A stretch of DNA of 64,000 nucleotides, from positions 248,001-312,000 of the forward strand of contig NZ_AQQU01000004.1 of NCBI RefSeq assembly GCF_002210105.1, given 5' to 3'. Source of the DNA: Oceanicola sp. 22II-s10i (GTDB taxonomy: Bacteria > Pseudomonadota > Alphaproteobacteria > Rhodobacterales > Rhodobacteraceae). The notes beneath the pieces are model-generated. The model was not told the origin of the DNA. It did not search any database and saw only the letters and a program-made list of their open reading frames with translations. Below, piece by piece: positions 46,164 through 53,519 of the stretch. The stretch's first letter is position 1. Every line of letters starts with the position of its first letter. The position numbers were made by a program, and so were the translations under genes.

Positions 46164-47661
46164 GCTCCTTCTCGCTGCGCTGACCGGCCTCGTGGCCGGT
46201 CCGCTTGCGGCGGGCGATCTGGCGGACCTTCACCTGTCCGCCATCCCCCGAACGGCGGAGGAAACCGCCCGCATCCACGCAGTGACCCGTCCCACGACGG
46301 ATTTCACCAGTGCGGAGACATTCGAGACCAATCCGGGCGGTGCCGCCACGGTGCGGGCCCGGACCAATGCTGATGCCTTTTCCCAGCCGTCGGGCAACAT
46401 CAGCTTCGAGCGGGAACTGGACTTCAAGGTCGGCAACGGCCTGTTCCGCAAGATCTGGGTCTCCGCCCCGTCCTCGACGCTGGCGTCGGACGGGCTGGGC
46501 CCGCTTTACAACGCGCGTGGCTGCCAGAACTGCCACTTCAAGGACGGGCGCGGGCATGTGCCCGAGGGGCCCGAAGACAACGCGGTGTCGATGTTCCTGC
46601 GCATCTCGATCCCCGGCGGGCCCGACCCCGACGGCATCGAGGGCTGGCTCGCCACCCTGCCGGACCCGGTTTACGGCCAGCAGCTTCAGGATTTCGGCAC
46701 GGCGGGGGTGCCGGCCGAGTATCGCCTGTCCGTGAGCTACGAGGAGATCGAGGTCCCGCTGTCGGATGGCGAGGTCGCCACGCTGCGCAAACCGACCTAC
46801 GCGGCCGAGGACCTCGGATACGGCCCGCTGCACCCGCAGGCGATGCTGTCGCCCCGCGTTGCGCCGCAGATGATCGGGCTCGGGTTGCTGGAAGCGATCC
46901 CGGCCGCGGACATCCTTGCGCTGGCTGATCCGGAGGATGCGGATGGCGACGGGATCAGCGGGCGGGCCAACATCGTGCCGTCGATCGAATACGGCGTCCC
47001 GATGCTCGGCCGGTTCGGCCACAAGGCGGGCGCGCCGACGATCCGGCACCAGTCGGCCGCGGCCTTTGCCGGGGACATCGGGATTTCCTCGCCGCTCTTC
47101 CCGGACGGCGCGGGCGAATGCCGCCCCGCGCAGGAGGCCTGCCGCGCGGCCCCGGACGGCGCGGATGCCGAGGGGGTCGAGATCGGGCAGGCGGGGCTGG
47201 ACCTCGTGACCTTCTATTCCCGCAACCTTGCCGTGCCGGCACGGCGGGACGAAGCCGACCCGGAAGTCCTTCGCGGCAAGGAGGTCTTCTATTCCACCGG
47301 CTGCACCTCCTGCCACACCCCCAAGTTCGTAACGCATCGGCTGGAGGATCAGCCCGAGCAGTCGTTCCAGCTGATCTGGCCCTATACCGACATGCTGCTG
47401 CATGACATGGGCGAGGGGCTGGCCGATCACCGCCCCGAAGGTCGCGCCACCGGTACCGAATGGCGCACCGCGCCGCTGTGGGGGATCGGCATGACGAAGC
47501 TGGTCAGCGGCCACACCGAGTTCCTGCATGACGGTCGGGCGCGGTCGCTGCTGGAAGCGATCCTGTGGCACGGGGGCGAGGCGCAGCCGATGCGCGACGC
47601 CGTTGTCGCCATGCCCAAGCCTGACCGCGCCGCCCTGATACGATTCCTGGAGTCCCTGTGA
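46123..47661 (+). CDS. Dihaem c-type cytochrome, DUF1111 thiol oxidoreductase-like
   Basis: The product (512 aa) has an N-terminal signal (hydrophobic [17 protein letters not shown] after RPNK) and two c-haem sites, CQNCH (C134, C137, H138) and CTSCH (C394, C397, H398). The rest fits DUF1111 proteins ([40 protein letters not shown]). Members accompany imelysin-type periplasmic iron uptake proteins. ATG 46123, inside bfr, was chosen because CGGAGAAAT precedes it; ATG 46135 is an alternative. It is coupled to the imelysin gene by a stop/start overlap. Confidence 0.88.
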   Translation: MRCSMPRRWTRPNKLLLAALTGLVAGPLAAGDLADLHLSAIPRTAEETARIHAVTRPTTDFTSAETFETNPGGAATVRARTNADAFSQPSGNISFERELDFKVGNGLFRKIWVSAPSSTLASDGLGPLYNARGCQNCHFKDGRGHVPEGPEDNAVSMFLRISIPGGPDPDGIEGWLATLPDPVYGQQLQDFGTAGVPAEYRLSVSYEEIEVPLSDGEVATLRKPTYAAEDLGYGPLHPQAMLSPRVAPQMIGLGLLEAIPAADILALADPEDADGDGISGRANIVPSIEYGVPMLGRFGHKAGAPTIRHQSAAAFAGDIGISSPLFPDGAGECRPAQEACRAAPDGADAEGVEIGQAGLDLVTFYSRNLAVPARRDEADPEVLRGKEVFYSTGCTSCHTPKFVTHRLEDQPEQSFQLIWPYTDMLLHDMGEGLADHRPEGRATGTEWRTAPLWGIGMTKLVSGHTEFLHDGRARSLLEAILWHGGEAQPMRDAVVAMPKPDRAALIRFLESL

Positions 47662-48635
47662 TGCGTCTCGCCTTCGCCCTCGTCCTTCTCGCGACCCCCG
47701 TCACCGCCGGTGTCGAGGAAGTGGTCACCGATCATATCCGTCCCGGCCTCTCCGCCTTTGTCGAGCAGACGACGGCGCTGGAACTGGCGGCCGATACCGA
47801 CTGCCGGGCCCCCGCGCTCCGGGTGCCGTTTCACGCGGCTTTCGACGCATGGCTGCGGATCGGCGACCTGAGGCTCGGGCCGACGGAACACGCGGCGATT
47901 TCCATCGCCTTCTGGCCCGATGACCGGGGCTTCACGCAGCGGACGATCGGTGCGCTTGTCCGGGACGAGGCGCCGGCTGTCTCGGACCCCGAGGCCTTCT
48001 CCGAGGTCTCGGTCGCCGGCCGGGGGTTCTTCGCGCTGGAAATGCTGATGTACGATCCGCTCTATCGCGACTACCGGCGCGACGACTATCGCTGCCGCCT
48101 CGCGCGGGCGATCTCCGCCGACCTTGCCGCACAGGCCAAGGCGTTGAGGGCCGCGTGGAGTGATTTTGCAGGGACGCTGACATCGGGCGGCGCGGACGGC
48201 AATGCGACCTACCTTTCGCCCGAGGAGGCGACGCGCGCGGTCTACACCCAGATCCTGTCCTCGCTGGAGTTCACCCGTGACAGCCGCATCGGCCGTCCGC
48301 TCGGCACCTTTGAGCGGCCGCGTCCGAAACGGGCCGAGGCATGGCGCTCGGGGCGCAGCCTGCACGACGCGCTGGTGACGGTCGAGGCGGCGGTCGAGAC
48401 AGCCACATTACTCGCCGGGCACGACCTGCCCGAGACGCAGGCGGCGCTGCTCCGGCTGCGCGACGTGGCTGGGAATGTGACCGATCCGTCCTTCCAGAGC
48501 GTCGACGATCCCGGCGAGCGGCTGAAGGTCGAAATCGTGCAACAGCGCGTGAAAGAGGTCGAGGCCGCCATCGAGGCCGAGGTCGGCGCGCCGATGGGGA
48601 TCGCCCCCGGCTTCAACTCGCAGGACGGAGACTGA
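47661..48635 (+). CDS. Imelysin family protein (peptidase M75-like)
   Basis: The product (324 aa) has a short signal peptide ([17 protein letters not shown]) and an imelysin-like helical domain with the SEVSVAGRGFFALEMLMYDP region and a C-terminal QQRVKEVEAAIEAEVG. The classical IrpA-type GxHxxE motif is not evident, as is usual for the second, shorter imelysin of these loci. The role is periplasmic iron acquisition by analogy. GTG 47658 is a possible start; ATG 47661 overlaps the stop of the dihaem gene. The main IrpA paralogue is not in the window. Confidence 0.85.
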   Translation: MRLAFALVLLATPVTAGVEEVVTDHIRPGLSAFVEQTTALELAADTDCRAPALRVPFHAAFDAWLRIGDLRLGPTEHAAISIAFWPDDRGFTQRTIGALVRDEAPAVSDPEAFSEVSVAGRGFFALEMLMYDPLYRDYRRDDYRCRLARAISADLAAQAKALRAAWSDFAGTLTSGGADGNATYLSPEEATRAVYTQILSSLEFTRDSRIGRPLGTFERPRPKRAEAWRSGRSLHDALVTVEAAVETATLLAGHDLPETQAALLRLRDVAGNVTDPSFQSVDDPGERLKVEIVQQRVKEVEAAIEAEVGAPMGIAPGFNSQDGD

Positions 48636-48636
48636 C

Positions 48637-49710
48637 ATGACCACCCGCCGCGCCTTCCTCGCCAGCCTCGCCGCCGCCACAGCAGCGCCGCGCCTCGGAT
48701 GGGCCGCCGCCGGCAGTCCAGACTGGCTGGGCGCGGCGAAGGAGCCGGACGGCAGCTACGGGCTGCACGGCATCCGGACGGACGGCTCCGTCGCCTTCTC
48801 GATCCCGCTGCCCGCGCGCGGTCATGCCGGGGCGGCACATCCGAAACGGGCCGAGGCGGTCGCTTTTGCCCGGCGTCCAGGTCACTACGCGCTGGTGATC
48901 GACTGCCTGACCGGTGTGGTCGCGCGTGAACTGACGCCGCCCGAGGGGCATCAGTTCAACGGCCACGGGGCCTATTCGCAGGACGGGCGCTGGCTGTTCA
49001 CCTCGGAACAGATGGCCGCGGACAGCGCGGGCCGGGTCGGGGTCTGGGACGTCGGCGCGGGGTATCGCCGGGTGCGGGACGTCGCCACCGGCGGGATCGG
49101 GCCGCACGAGCTGCGGCTGATGCCTGATGGCGAGACGCTGGTGGTCGCCAATGGCGGGATCGCCACGGATCCCGAGGACCGGACCAAGCTGAATATCGAG
49201 ACGATGGCGCCGAGCCTCGTCTACCTTTCGACCGATGGCGCGTTGCTGGAGCAGGTGGTGCTGGAGCCCGACCTGTCGCAGAATTCGATCCGCCACCTCG
49301 CGGTGCGGGGGGACGGGCTTGTGGCTTTCGCCATGCAATGGGAAGGCGGGGCAGGGGCCGCGACGCCGCTTCTGGGCCTGCACCGGCAGGGCGGGGCGGT
49401 TGTGCTGGCCGAGGCGCCGCTGGCCGAGCAGATGCTGATGAAGGGCTACGCGGGTTCGGTCGCGCTTTCGGGCAGCGGGCGCGAAGTCGCGATCACCTCA
49501 CCCAAGGGCGGGCGGCTGCACCGCTTCGCGGTGGACGGCACGTTCCTCGGCGCGATGGCCCGGGCGGATGTCTGCGGGCTGGCGACTCATCCGGCGGGCT
49601 ATCTGGCCAGCGACGGTCTGGGCGGGCTGCTGACTGTGGATGCCGACGGCGCGCGACCGCTGGCGCGGGGCGAGATGGCGTGGGACAACCACCTCGTCGC
49701 ATTGGGCTGA
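48637..49710 (+). CDS. DUF1513 family periplasmic protein
   Basis: The product (357 aa) has a Tat-like signal (TTRRAFLASLAAATAAPRLG), then beta-propeller-like repeats such as GHGAYSQDGRWLFTSEQ, IGPHELRLMPDGETLVVANG and AWDNHLVALG. It belongs to the DUF1513 group found next to imelysin and DUF1111 genes. It starts 1 bp after the imelysin stop, so it closes a tightly coupled operon. The biochemical role is not known; a periplasmic partner in iron uptake is the common guess. Confidence 0.87.
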   Translation: MTTRRAFLASLAAATAAPRLGWAAAGSPDWLGAAKEPDGSYGLHGIRTDGSVAFSIPLPARGHAGAAHPKRAEAVAFARRPGHYALVIDCLTGVVARELTPPEGHQFNGHGAYSQDGRWLFTSEQMAADSAGRVGVWDVGAGYRRVRDVATGGIGPHELRLMPDGETLVVANGGIATDPEDRTKLNIETMAPSLVYLSTDGALLEQVVLEPDLSQNSIRHLAVRGDGLVAFAMQWEGGAGAATPLLGLHRQGGAVVLAEAPLAEQMLMKGYAGSVALSGSGREVAITSPKGGRLHRFAVDGTFLGAMARADVCGLATHPAGYLASDGLGGLLTVDADGARPLARGEMAWDNHLVALG

Positions 49711-49714
49711 CGGG

Positions 49715-50146
49715 TCAGAGCACCCCGATTTCGGCCAGCGCGGCGGAGAGGTCGGGGGGCAGCGCCTCTTCGTTCTGCCGGGTGCTCGGCAGGTCGGCGG
49801 GGGCGTCGGTGGCTGCAAGATAGCGCCAGCCCTGGAACGGACGCTTCTGGGCCTGGGTGGTGCGGATCAGCTTGTGGTCGAGCACGATGGCGCAGCGGCG
49901 GATGCCGTCCTCGCGCACGACCTCGTCCAGCCGGATGATCTTCTGTCGCGCCTGGATCAGGCCCTTGATGACCCAGTAGATCGACCCGCCCGCCAGAACC
50001 TCGTCCTCGCGCTTGGGCCACATCCGGGTGACGTGACGCGGGTAGCCGTCGTTGGTGAGGACCGCGTGGTTGCTCTGCCAGTCGGCGAGTCCCTCGACCG
50101 ACTCCGTTCCGACGCTGAGTTTCACCAGATTTACATATTTTGCCAA
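49715..50146 (-). CDS. DUF1489 family protein
   Basis: The product (143 aa) matches DUF1489 proteins of alphaproteobacteria: YVNLVKLSVGTESVEGLADW, REDEVLAGGSIYWVIKG, RRCAIVLDHKLIRT and KRPFQGWRYL. The function is unknown. No ATG fits: TTG 50146 precedes the conserved domain and is taken as start, though the open frame continues upstream through palindromic DNA to 50548 with no conserved content. An inverted repeat (50158-50193) sits immediately before the proposed start. The stop lies 5 bp from the convergent DUF1513 gene. Confidence 0.75.
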   Translation of the reverse strand: MAKYVNLVKLSVGTESVEGLADWQSNHAVLTNDGYPRHVTRMWPKREDEVLAGGSIYWVIKGLIQARQKIIRLDEVVREDGIRRCAIVLDHKLIRTTQAQKRPFQGWRYLAATDAPADLPSTRQNEEALPPDLSAALAEIGVL

Positions 50147-50157
50147 TCGCGCACCCA

Positions 50158-50193
50158 ATATATGGTGGACACCCCTGTTCGCCCACCATATAT
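50158..50193. repeat. AT-rich perfect inverted repeat
   Basis: ATATATGGTGG (50158-50168) and CCACCATATAT (50183-50193) are perfect 11-bp arms around a 14-nt spacer. It is unusual in this GC-rich DNA and lies 12 bp before the DUF1489 start. It may be an operator or a leader hairpin. Confidence 0.75.
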
Positions 50194-50208
50194 CTATGTC
50201 ACCCAAGG

Positions 50209-50288
50209 GTCCAGTCACGAGGCGGCGATTCCGGCACCTCCTGCCCCCCAAGGCAAACCCCGTTGCCGGGAGTGCCTCGTGACTGGAC
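50209..50288. repeat. 80-nt hairpin with perfect 15-bp base stem
   Basis: GTCCAGTCACGAGGC (50209-50223) and GCCTCGTGACTGGAC (50274-50288) pair perfectly. Nested inside are CCGGCA / TGCCGG and TGCC / GGCA. It has no T run. It could be a structured RNA or a small mobile palindromic element. Confidence 0.8.
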
Positions 50289-50453
50289 TGAAAAGGGGAC
50301 CGGAACTCCGAAATAATCAGTGCGGCCACCCACCTGTCCGAAGGCGAGCTGGCCGGGCAAGCCTGTCCGTGGGCGGGCGCACATGACGTCTGAACGGCGC
50401 GCTTTATCCCAGCCGGGTCTTTCCTTGTTCGAAGGTCAGGGCGCGGGTGACAA

Positions 50454-50482
50454 AGCGCCTGCCCCCGGGACGGGCAGGCGCT
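50454..50482. repeat. 11-bp hairpin in the nrdJ upstream region
   Basis: AGCGCCTGCCC (50454-50464) and GGGCAGGCGCT (50472-50482) pair perfectly with a 7-nt loop. No T run follows on either strand, apart from CTTTGTC on the minus strand. Confidence 0.6.
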
Positions 50483-50545
50483 GCGCGGCGGCTTCGCCTT
50501 GATTCCGCGCATTGGGCCGGCGGGAGACGAAAGAAAATATGAGCA

Positions 50546-50561
50546 CACAATAGATCTTGTG
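50546..50561 (+). promoter_or_regulatory. Candidate NrdR-type operator upstream of nrdJ
   Basis: CACAATAGATCTTGTG is a 16-bp palindrome (arms CACAA / TTGTG) 80 bp before the nrdJ ATG. Size, symmetry and position resemble the NrdR boxes that control ribonucleotide reductase genes. A second box at helical spacing, usual for NrdR, is not clear. Confidence 0.4.
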
Positions 50562-50641
50562 GAAAGCGCGGGATCAAAACCCTAGTTCCTGCCGCCCGCG
50601 CCTGCTAAACAATCCCCCTCTAACCAGCCGAGGATCCTCTC

Positions 50642-52912
50642 ATGACCCGCTTTGCCTCCCCTATCGCCGAACAGGTCTGGGACATGAAATACCGCTTCAA
50701 GAATGCGGACGGGACGCCGATCGACACCACGGTCGAGGATTCGTGGCGCCGGATCGCCCGCGCCCTCGCCTCGGTCGAAAAGGACCCCGCCGCGTGGGAA
50801 GCGCCGTTCTTCGAAGCGCTTGAGGACTTCAAGTTCCTGCCCGCCGGGCGGATCACCGCCGGTGCCGGGACCAGCCGCCGGGTGACGCTCTTCAACTGCT
50901 TCGTCATGGGCACCGTGCCCGACAGCCTCGGCGGTATCTTCGAGATGCTGAAGGAGGCCGCGCTGACCATGCAGCAGGGCGGCGGGATCGGCTACGACTT
51001 CAGCACCATCCGGCCCAAGGGCGCGGATGTGAAGGGTGTGGCCGCCGACGCCTCGGGTCCGCTGTCGTTCATGGATGTCTGGGACGCGATGTGCCGCACC
51101 ATCATGTCCGCCGGATCGCGCCGGGGCGCGATGATGGCGACGATGCGCTGCGATCACCCGGATATCGAGGATTTCATCACCGCGAAAAGCGACCCCGCCC
51201 GGCTGCGCATGTTCAACGTCAGCGTGCTGGTGACCGATCCCTTCATGGAGGCGGTCAAGTCCGACGGGTCTTGGGACCTGATCTTTGACGGCAAGGTCTA
51301 CAAGACCGTCAAGGCGCGGGACCTGTGGAACCGGATCATGCAGTCGACCTACGACTACGCCGAACCGGGCGTGATCTTCATCGACCGGATCAATGCCGCC
51401 AACAACCTGAACTACGTGGAAACCATCGCCGCCACCAACCCCTGCGGCGAACAGCCCCTGCCGCCCTACGGCGCCTGCCTGCTCGGCTCCGTGAACCTCG
51501 CCCGGCTGGTCAGCGATCCCTTCGCCGACGCCGCGAAGCTGGACGAAGCGGCGCTGTCGAAACTGGTGCGCACCGCGATCCGGATGATGGACAACACCGT
51601 CGACGCCTCGAACTTCCCGCTGCCGCAGCAGGCGGCCGAGGCACAGGCCAAGCGCCGCGTGGGCCTCGGGGTCACCGGACTGGCCGACGCGCTGCTGATG
51701 CTGGGCCTGCGCTATGGCTCGGACGAGGCGGCGGCGCAGACCGAGGCCTGGCTGAAGCTGATCGCGCGCGAGGCCTACCTCGCCTCCGTCGATCTGGCCA
51801 AGGAGAAGGGTGCCTTCCCGCTGTTCGATGCCGAACCCTACCTGGCCAGTGGCACCATGCAGGCGATGGACGAGGACGTCCGCGCCGCCGTGCGCGAGCA
51901 TGGCATCCGCAACGCGCTGCTGACCTCCATCGCGCCGACCGGGACGATTTCGCTCTACGCGGGGAACGTGTCGTCTGGCATCGAGCCGGTCTTTGCCTAC
52001 AGCTACACCCGCAAGGTGCTGCAGAAGGACGGGTCGCGGTCCGAGGAGAAGGTTGTCGACTACGCCGTGCAGATGTGGCGCGACCTCAAGGGCGACGCGC
52101 CTTTGCCGGACTACTTCGTCAACGCACAGACCCTGTCGCCGTCCGAGCACGTCAAGATGCAGGCCGCCGCGCAGAAGTGGGTGGATTCGTCGATCTCCAA
52201 GACGATCAACTGCCCCGAGGACATCGGTTTCGAAGCGTTCAAGGACGTTTACATGCAGGCCTGGGATACGGGCTGCAAAGGGTGCACCACCTACCGCCCG
52301 AACGACGTGACTGGCTCGGTCCTCAGCGTCAGCGAGGAAAAGGAGGACGCGCCCGCGCCGATGCCCGTCGAGGGCGGCGAGGTCGTCTATATGCAGGAGC
52401 CGATCGACCGCCCGCAGGAGCTGGAGGGCAACACCTACAAGCTCAAGTGGCCGGACAGCGAGCACGCGATCTACATCACGATCAACGACATCGTGGTCGG
52501 CGGTCGGCGGCGGCCGTTCGAGGTCTTCATCAACTCCAAGAACATGGAACATTTCGCCTGGACCGTGGCGCTGACCCGGATGATCTCGGCTGTGTTCCGG
52601 CGCGGGGGCGACGTGTCCTTCGTGGTGGAGGAGCTGAAGGCCGTGTTCGACCCGCGTGGCGGTGCTTGGGTGCAGGGGAAATACATCCCCTCGATCCTTG
52701 CCGCCATCGGCGGGGTGATCGAACGGCACCTGATATCCATCGGTTTCATCGAGGGCGAGGGCCGGGGGCTGAAGACCGATCCGCAGGCCAAGGTGATCGG
52801 GCTGGAAACCGGCAAGCGCGGCAAGGCCTGCCCCTCATGCGGCCAGTATGAGCTGGTGATGATCGAAGGCTGCATGACCTGCGCGGCCTGCGGTCACTCG
52901 AAGTGCGGCTGA
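50642..52912 (+). CDS. nrdJ: Adenosylcobalamin-dependent (class II) ribonucleotide reductase
   Basis: The product (756 aa) reduces ribonucleotides to deoxyribonucleotides with an adenosylcobalamin-derived radical. RVTLFNCFVMG (C86), the flavour of the ten-stranded barrel (QQGGGIGYDFSTIRPKGA, SRRGAMMATMRCDHPDI), TNPCGEQPLPPYGACLLGSV (C268) and the C-terminal cysteine-rich tail (CPSCGQYE, CMTCAACGHSKCG) are typical of NrdJ. ATG 50642 follows GAGGATCCTCTC. It uses the cofactor assembled by the cobS and cobT products at 7.8-9.6 kb. The preceding spacer is long and structured. Confidence 0.96.
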   Translation: MTRFASPIAEQVWDMKYRFKNADGTPIDTTVEDSWRRIARALASVEKDPAAWEAPFFEALEDFKFLPAGRITAGAGTSRRVTLFNCFVMGTVPDSLGGIFEMLKEAALTMQQGGGIGYDFSTIRPKGADVKGVAADASGPLSFMDVWDAMCRTIMSAGSRRGAMMATMRCDHPDIEDFITAKSDPARLRMFNVSVLVTDPFMEAVKSDGSWDLIFDGKVYKTVKARDLWNRIMQSTYDYAEPGVIFIDRINAANNLNYVETIAATNPCGEQPLPPYGACLLGSVNLARLVSDPFADAAKLDEAALSKLVRTAIRMMDNTVDASNFPLPQQAAEAQAKRRVGLGVTGLADALLMLGLRYGSDEAAAQTEAWLKLIAREAYLASVDLAKEKGAFPLFDAEPYLASGTMQAMDEDVRAAVREHGIRNALLTSIAPTGTISLYAGNVSSGIEPVFAYSYTRKVLQKDGSRSEEKVVDYAVQMWRDLKGDAPLPDYFVNAQTLSPSEHVKMQAAAQKWVDSSISKTINCPEDIGFEAFKDVYMQAWDTGCKGCTTYRPNDVTGSVLSVSEEKEDAPAPMPVEGGEVVYMQEPIDRPQELEGNTYKLKWPDSEHAIYITINDIVVGGRRRPFEVFINSKNMEHFAWTVALTRMISAVFRRGGDVSFVVEELKAVFDPRGGAWVQGKYIPSILAAIGGVIERHLISIGFIEGEGRGLKTDPQAKVIGLETGKRGKACPSCGQYELVMIEGCMTCAACGHSKCG

Positions 52913-53519
52913 CAGGGCGTCTGCCGCGACAGCTGCCATGACGCGGCTGAGGATGCACTGATATACCCTCGGCCTCTGCGGGATGATTGAACGGGGATGC
53001 GGGCCGAGTGGCCCGCGTCGCCGCACTGTGTTGCCGGCCAAAAGAACATCAGGGCGGACGCTGGGCCGGAATCGCTCGAATATTGGCGTCAGCTTTCAGT
53101 TTCAAATCCCGCGCAATTTCCGATTCTGATTCTCCGAGATTCGGTATTGGTTGGAATGTGATCTAATATAACGTGATTTAACTCGGTCAAATACAACCGG
53201 GGATGGAGCGGATCTGAGGTAATTGTCTGCACACCGCTTGGCTATCCATTTGAAGAACAGGTTTTGTTTCGAGGTGTTCTAAAACTTGTCAGAAATACGT
53301 CGAAATGGGATGAATATTGCGGCGAATTAGTGGCATTATTGTTCTGCTCATCATGTTCGGGGGGGTGACGGGACTTTTGAATGCGGCAGACTGAACGAGA
53401 CACGGTACCGGCGCTGAACGAAGAGCCGCGGTAACCGGTTTCGTCGCAGGCATTGAGCCAACTGCTTTTTCCAGGGGAACCAACCATTTATTCCGATTAT
53501 TCGTTCAAGGACCAAACAT
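52913..53519. other. AT-richer intergenic region upstream of the curlin-like gene
   Basis: About 600 bases separate nrdJ from the repeat protein. A short hairpin (52999-53016, GCGGGCC / GGCCCGC) may end nrdJ transcription. From about 53080 on the DNA is clearly richer in A+T than its surroundings. It contains no conserved gene that I can recognise, only a 25-codon frame with a signal-like sequence (53317-53394). The promoter of the curlin-like gene should be here; AAGGA at 53507-53511 is its probable ribosome-binding site. Confidence 0.55.
53317..53394 (+). CDS. Possible small membrane or signal-like peptide (25 aa)
   Basis: From TTG 53317 the frame encodes an RR-containing start followed by a hydrophobic stretch (GIIVLLIMFGGVTGLLNAAD), then TGA. 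It looks like an isolated signal peptide. GGGATG lies before it. It could be a real small peptide, the remnant of a secreted protein gene, or chance. Confidence 0.2.
   Translation: MRRISGIIVLLIMFGGVTGLLNAAD

Larger units (their letters stand above)
50147..50641. other. Structured intergenic region upstream of nrdJ
   Basis: About 495 bases without a convincing gene. It contains an AT-rich inverted repeat (50158-50193), a long hairpin (50209-50288), an 11-bp hairpin (50454-50482) and a palindrome near nrdJ (50546-50561). A cobalamin riboswitch would be expected for a B12-dependent enzyme, but the conserved cores are not seen by eye. Confidence 0.55.

Noticed and set aside
50147-50548. Upstream extension of the DUF1489 protein by about 130 residues
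   Set aside because: The extension runs through the palindromic elements, is rich in Arg, Pro, Ser and Cys, and precedes the conserved domain start; the family is about 140 residues long.
50209-50641. Cobalamin riboswitch upstream of nrdJ
   Set aside because: The expected conserved cores of the aptamer (AGGGAA, the CGGTG region and GCCACTG) were not found in order on either strand by eye. A covariance-model search would settle it.
53242-53487. An 81-codon minus-strand frame in the AT-richer spacer
   Set aside because: There is no ribosome-binding site, no motif and no hydrophobic pattern, and frames of this length are expected by chance.
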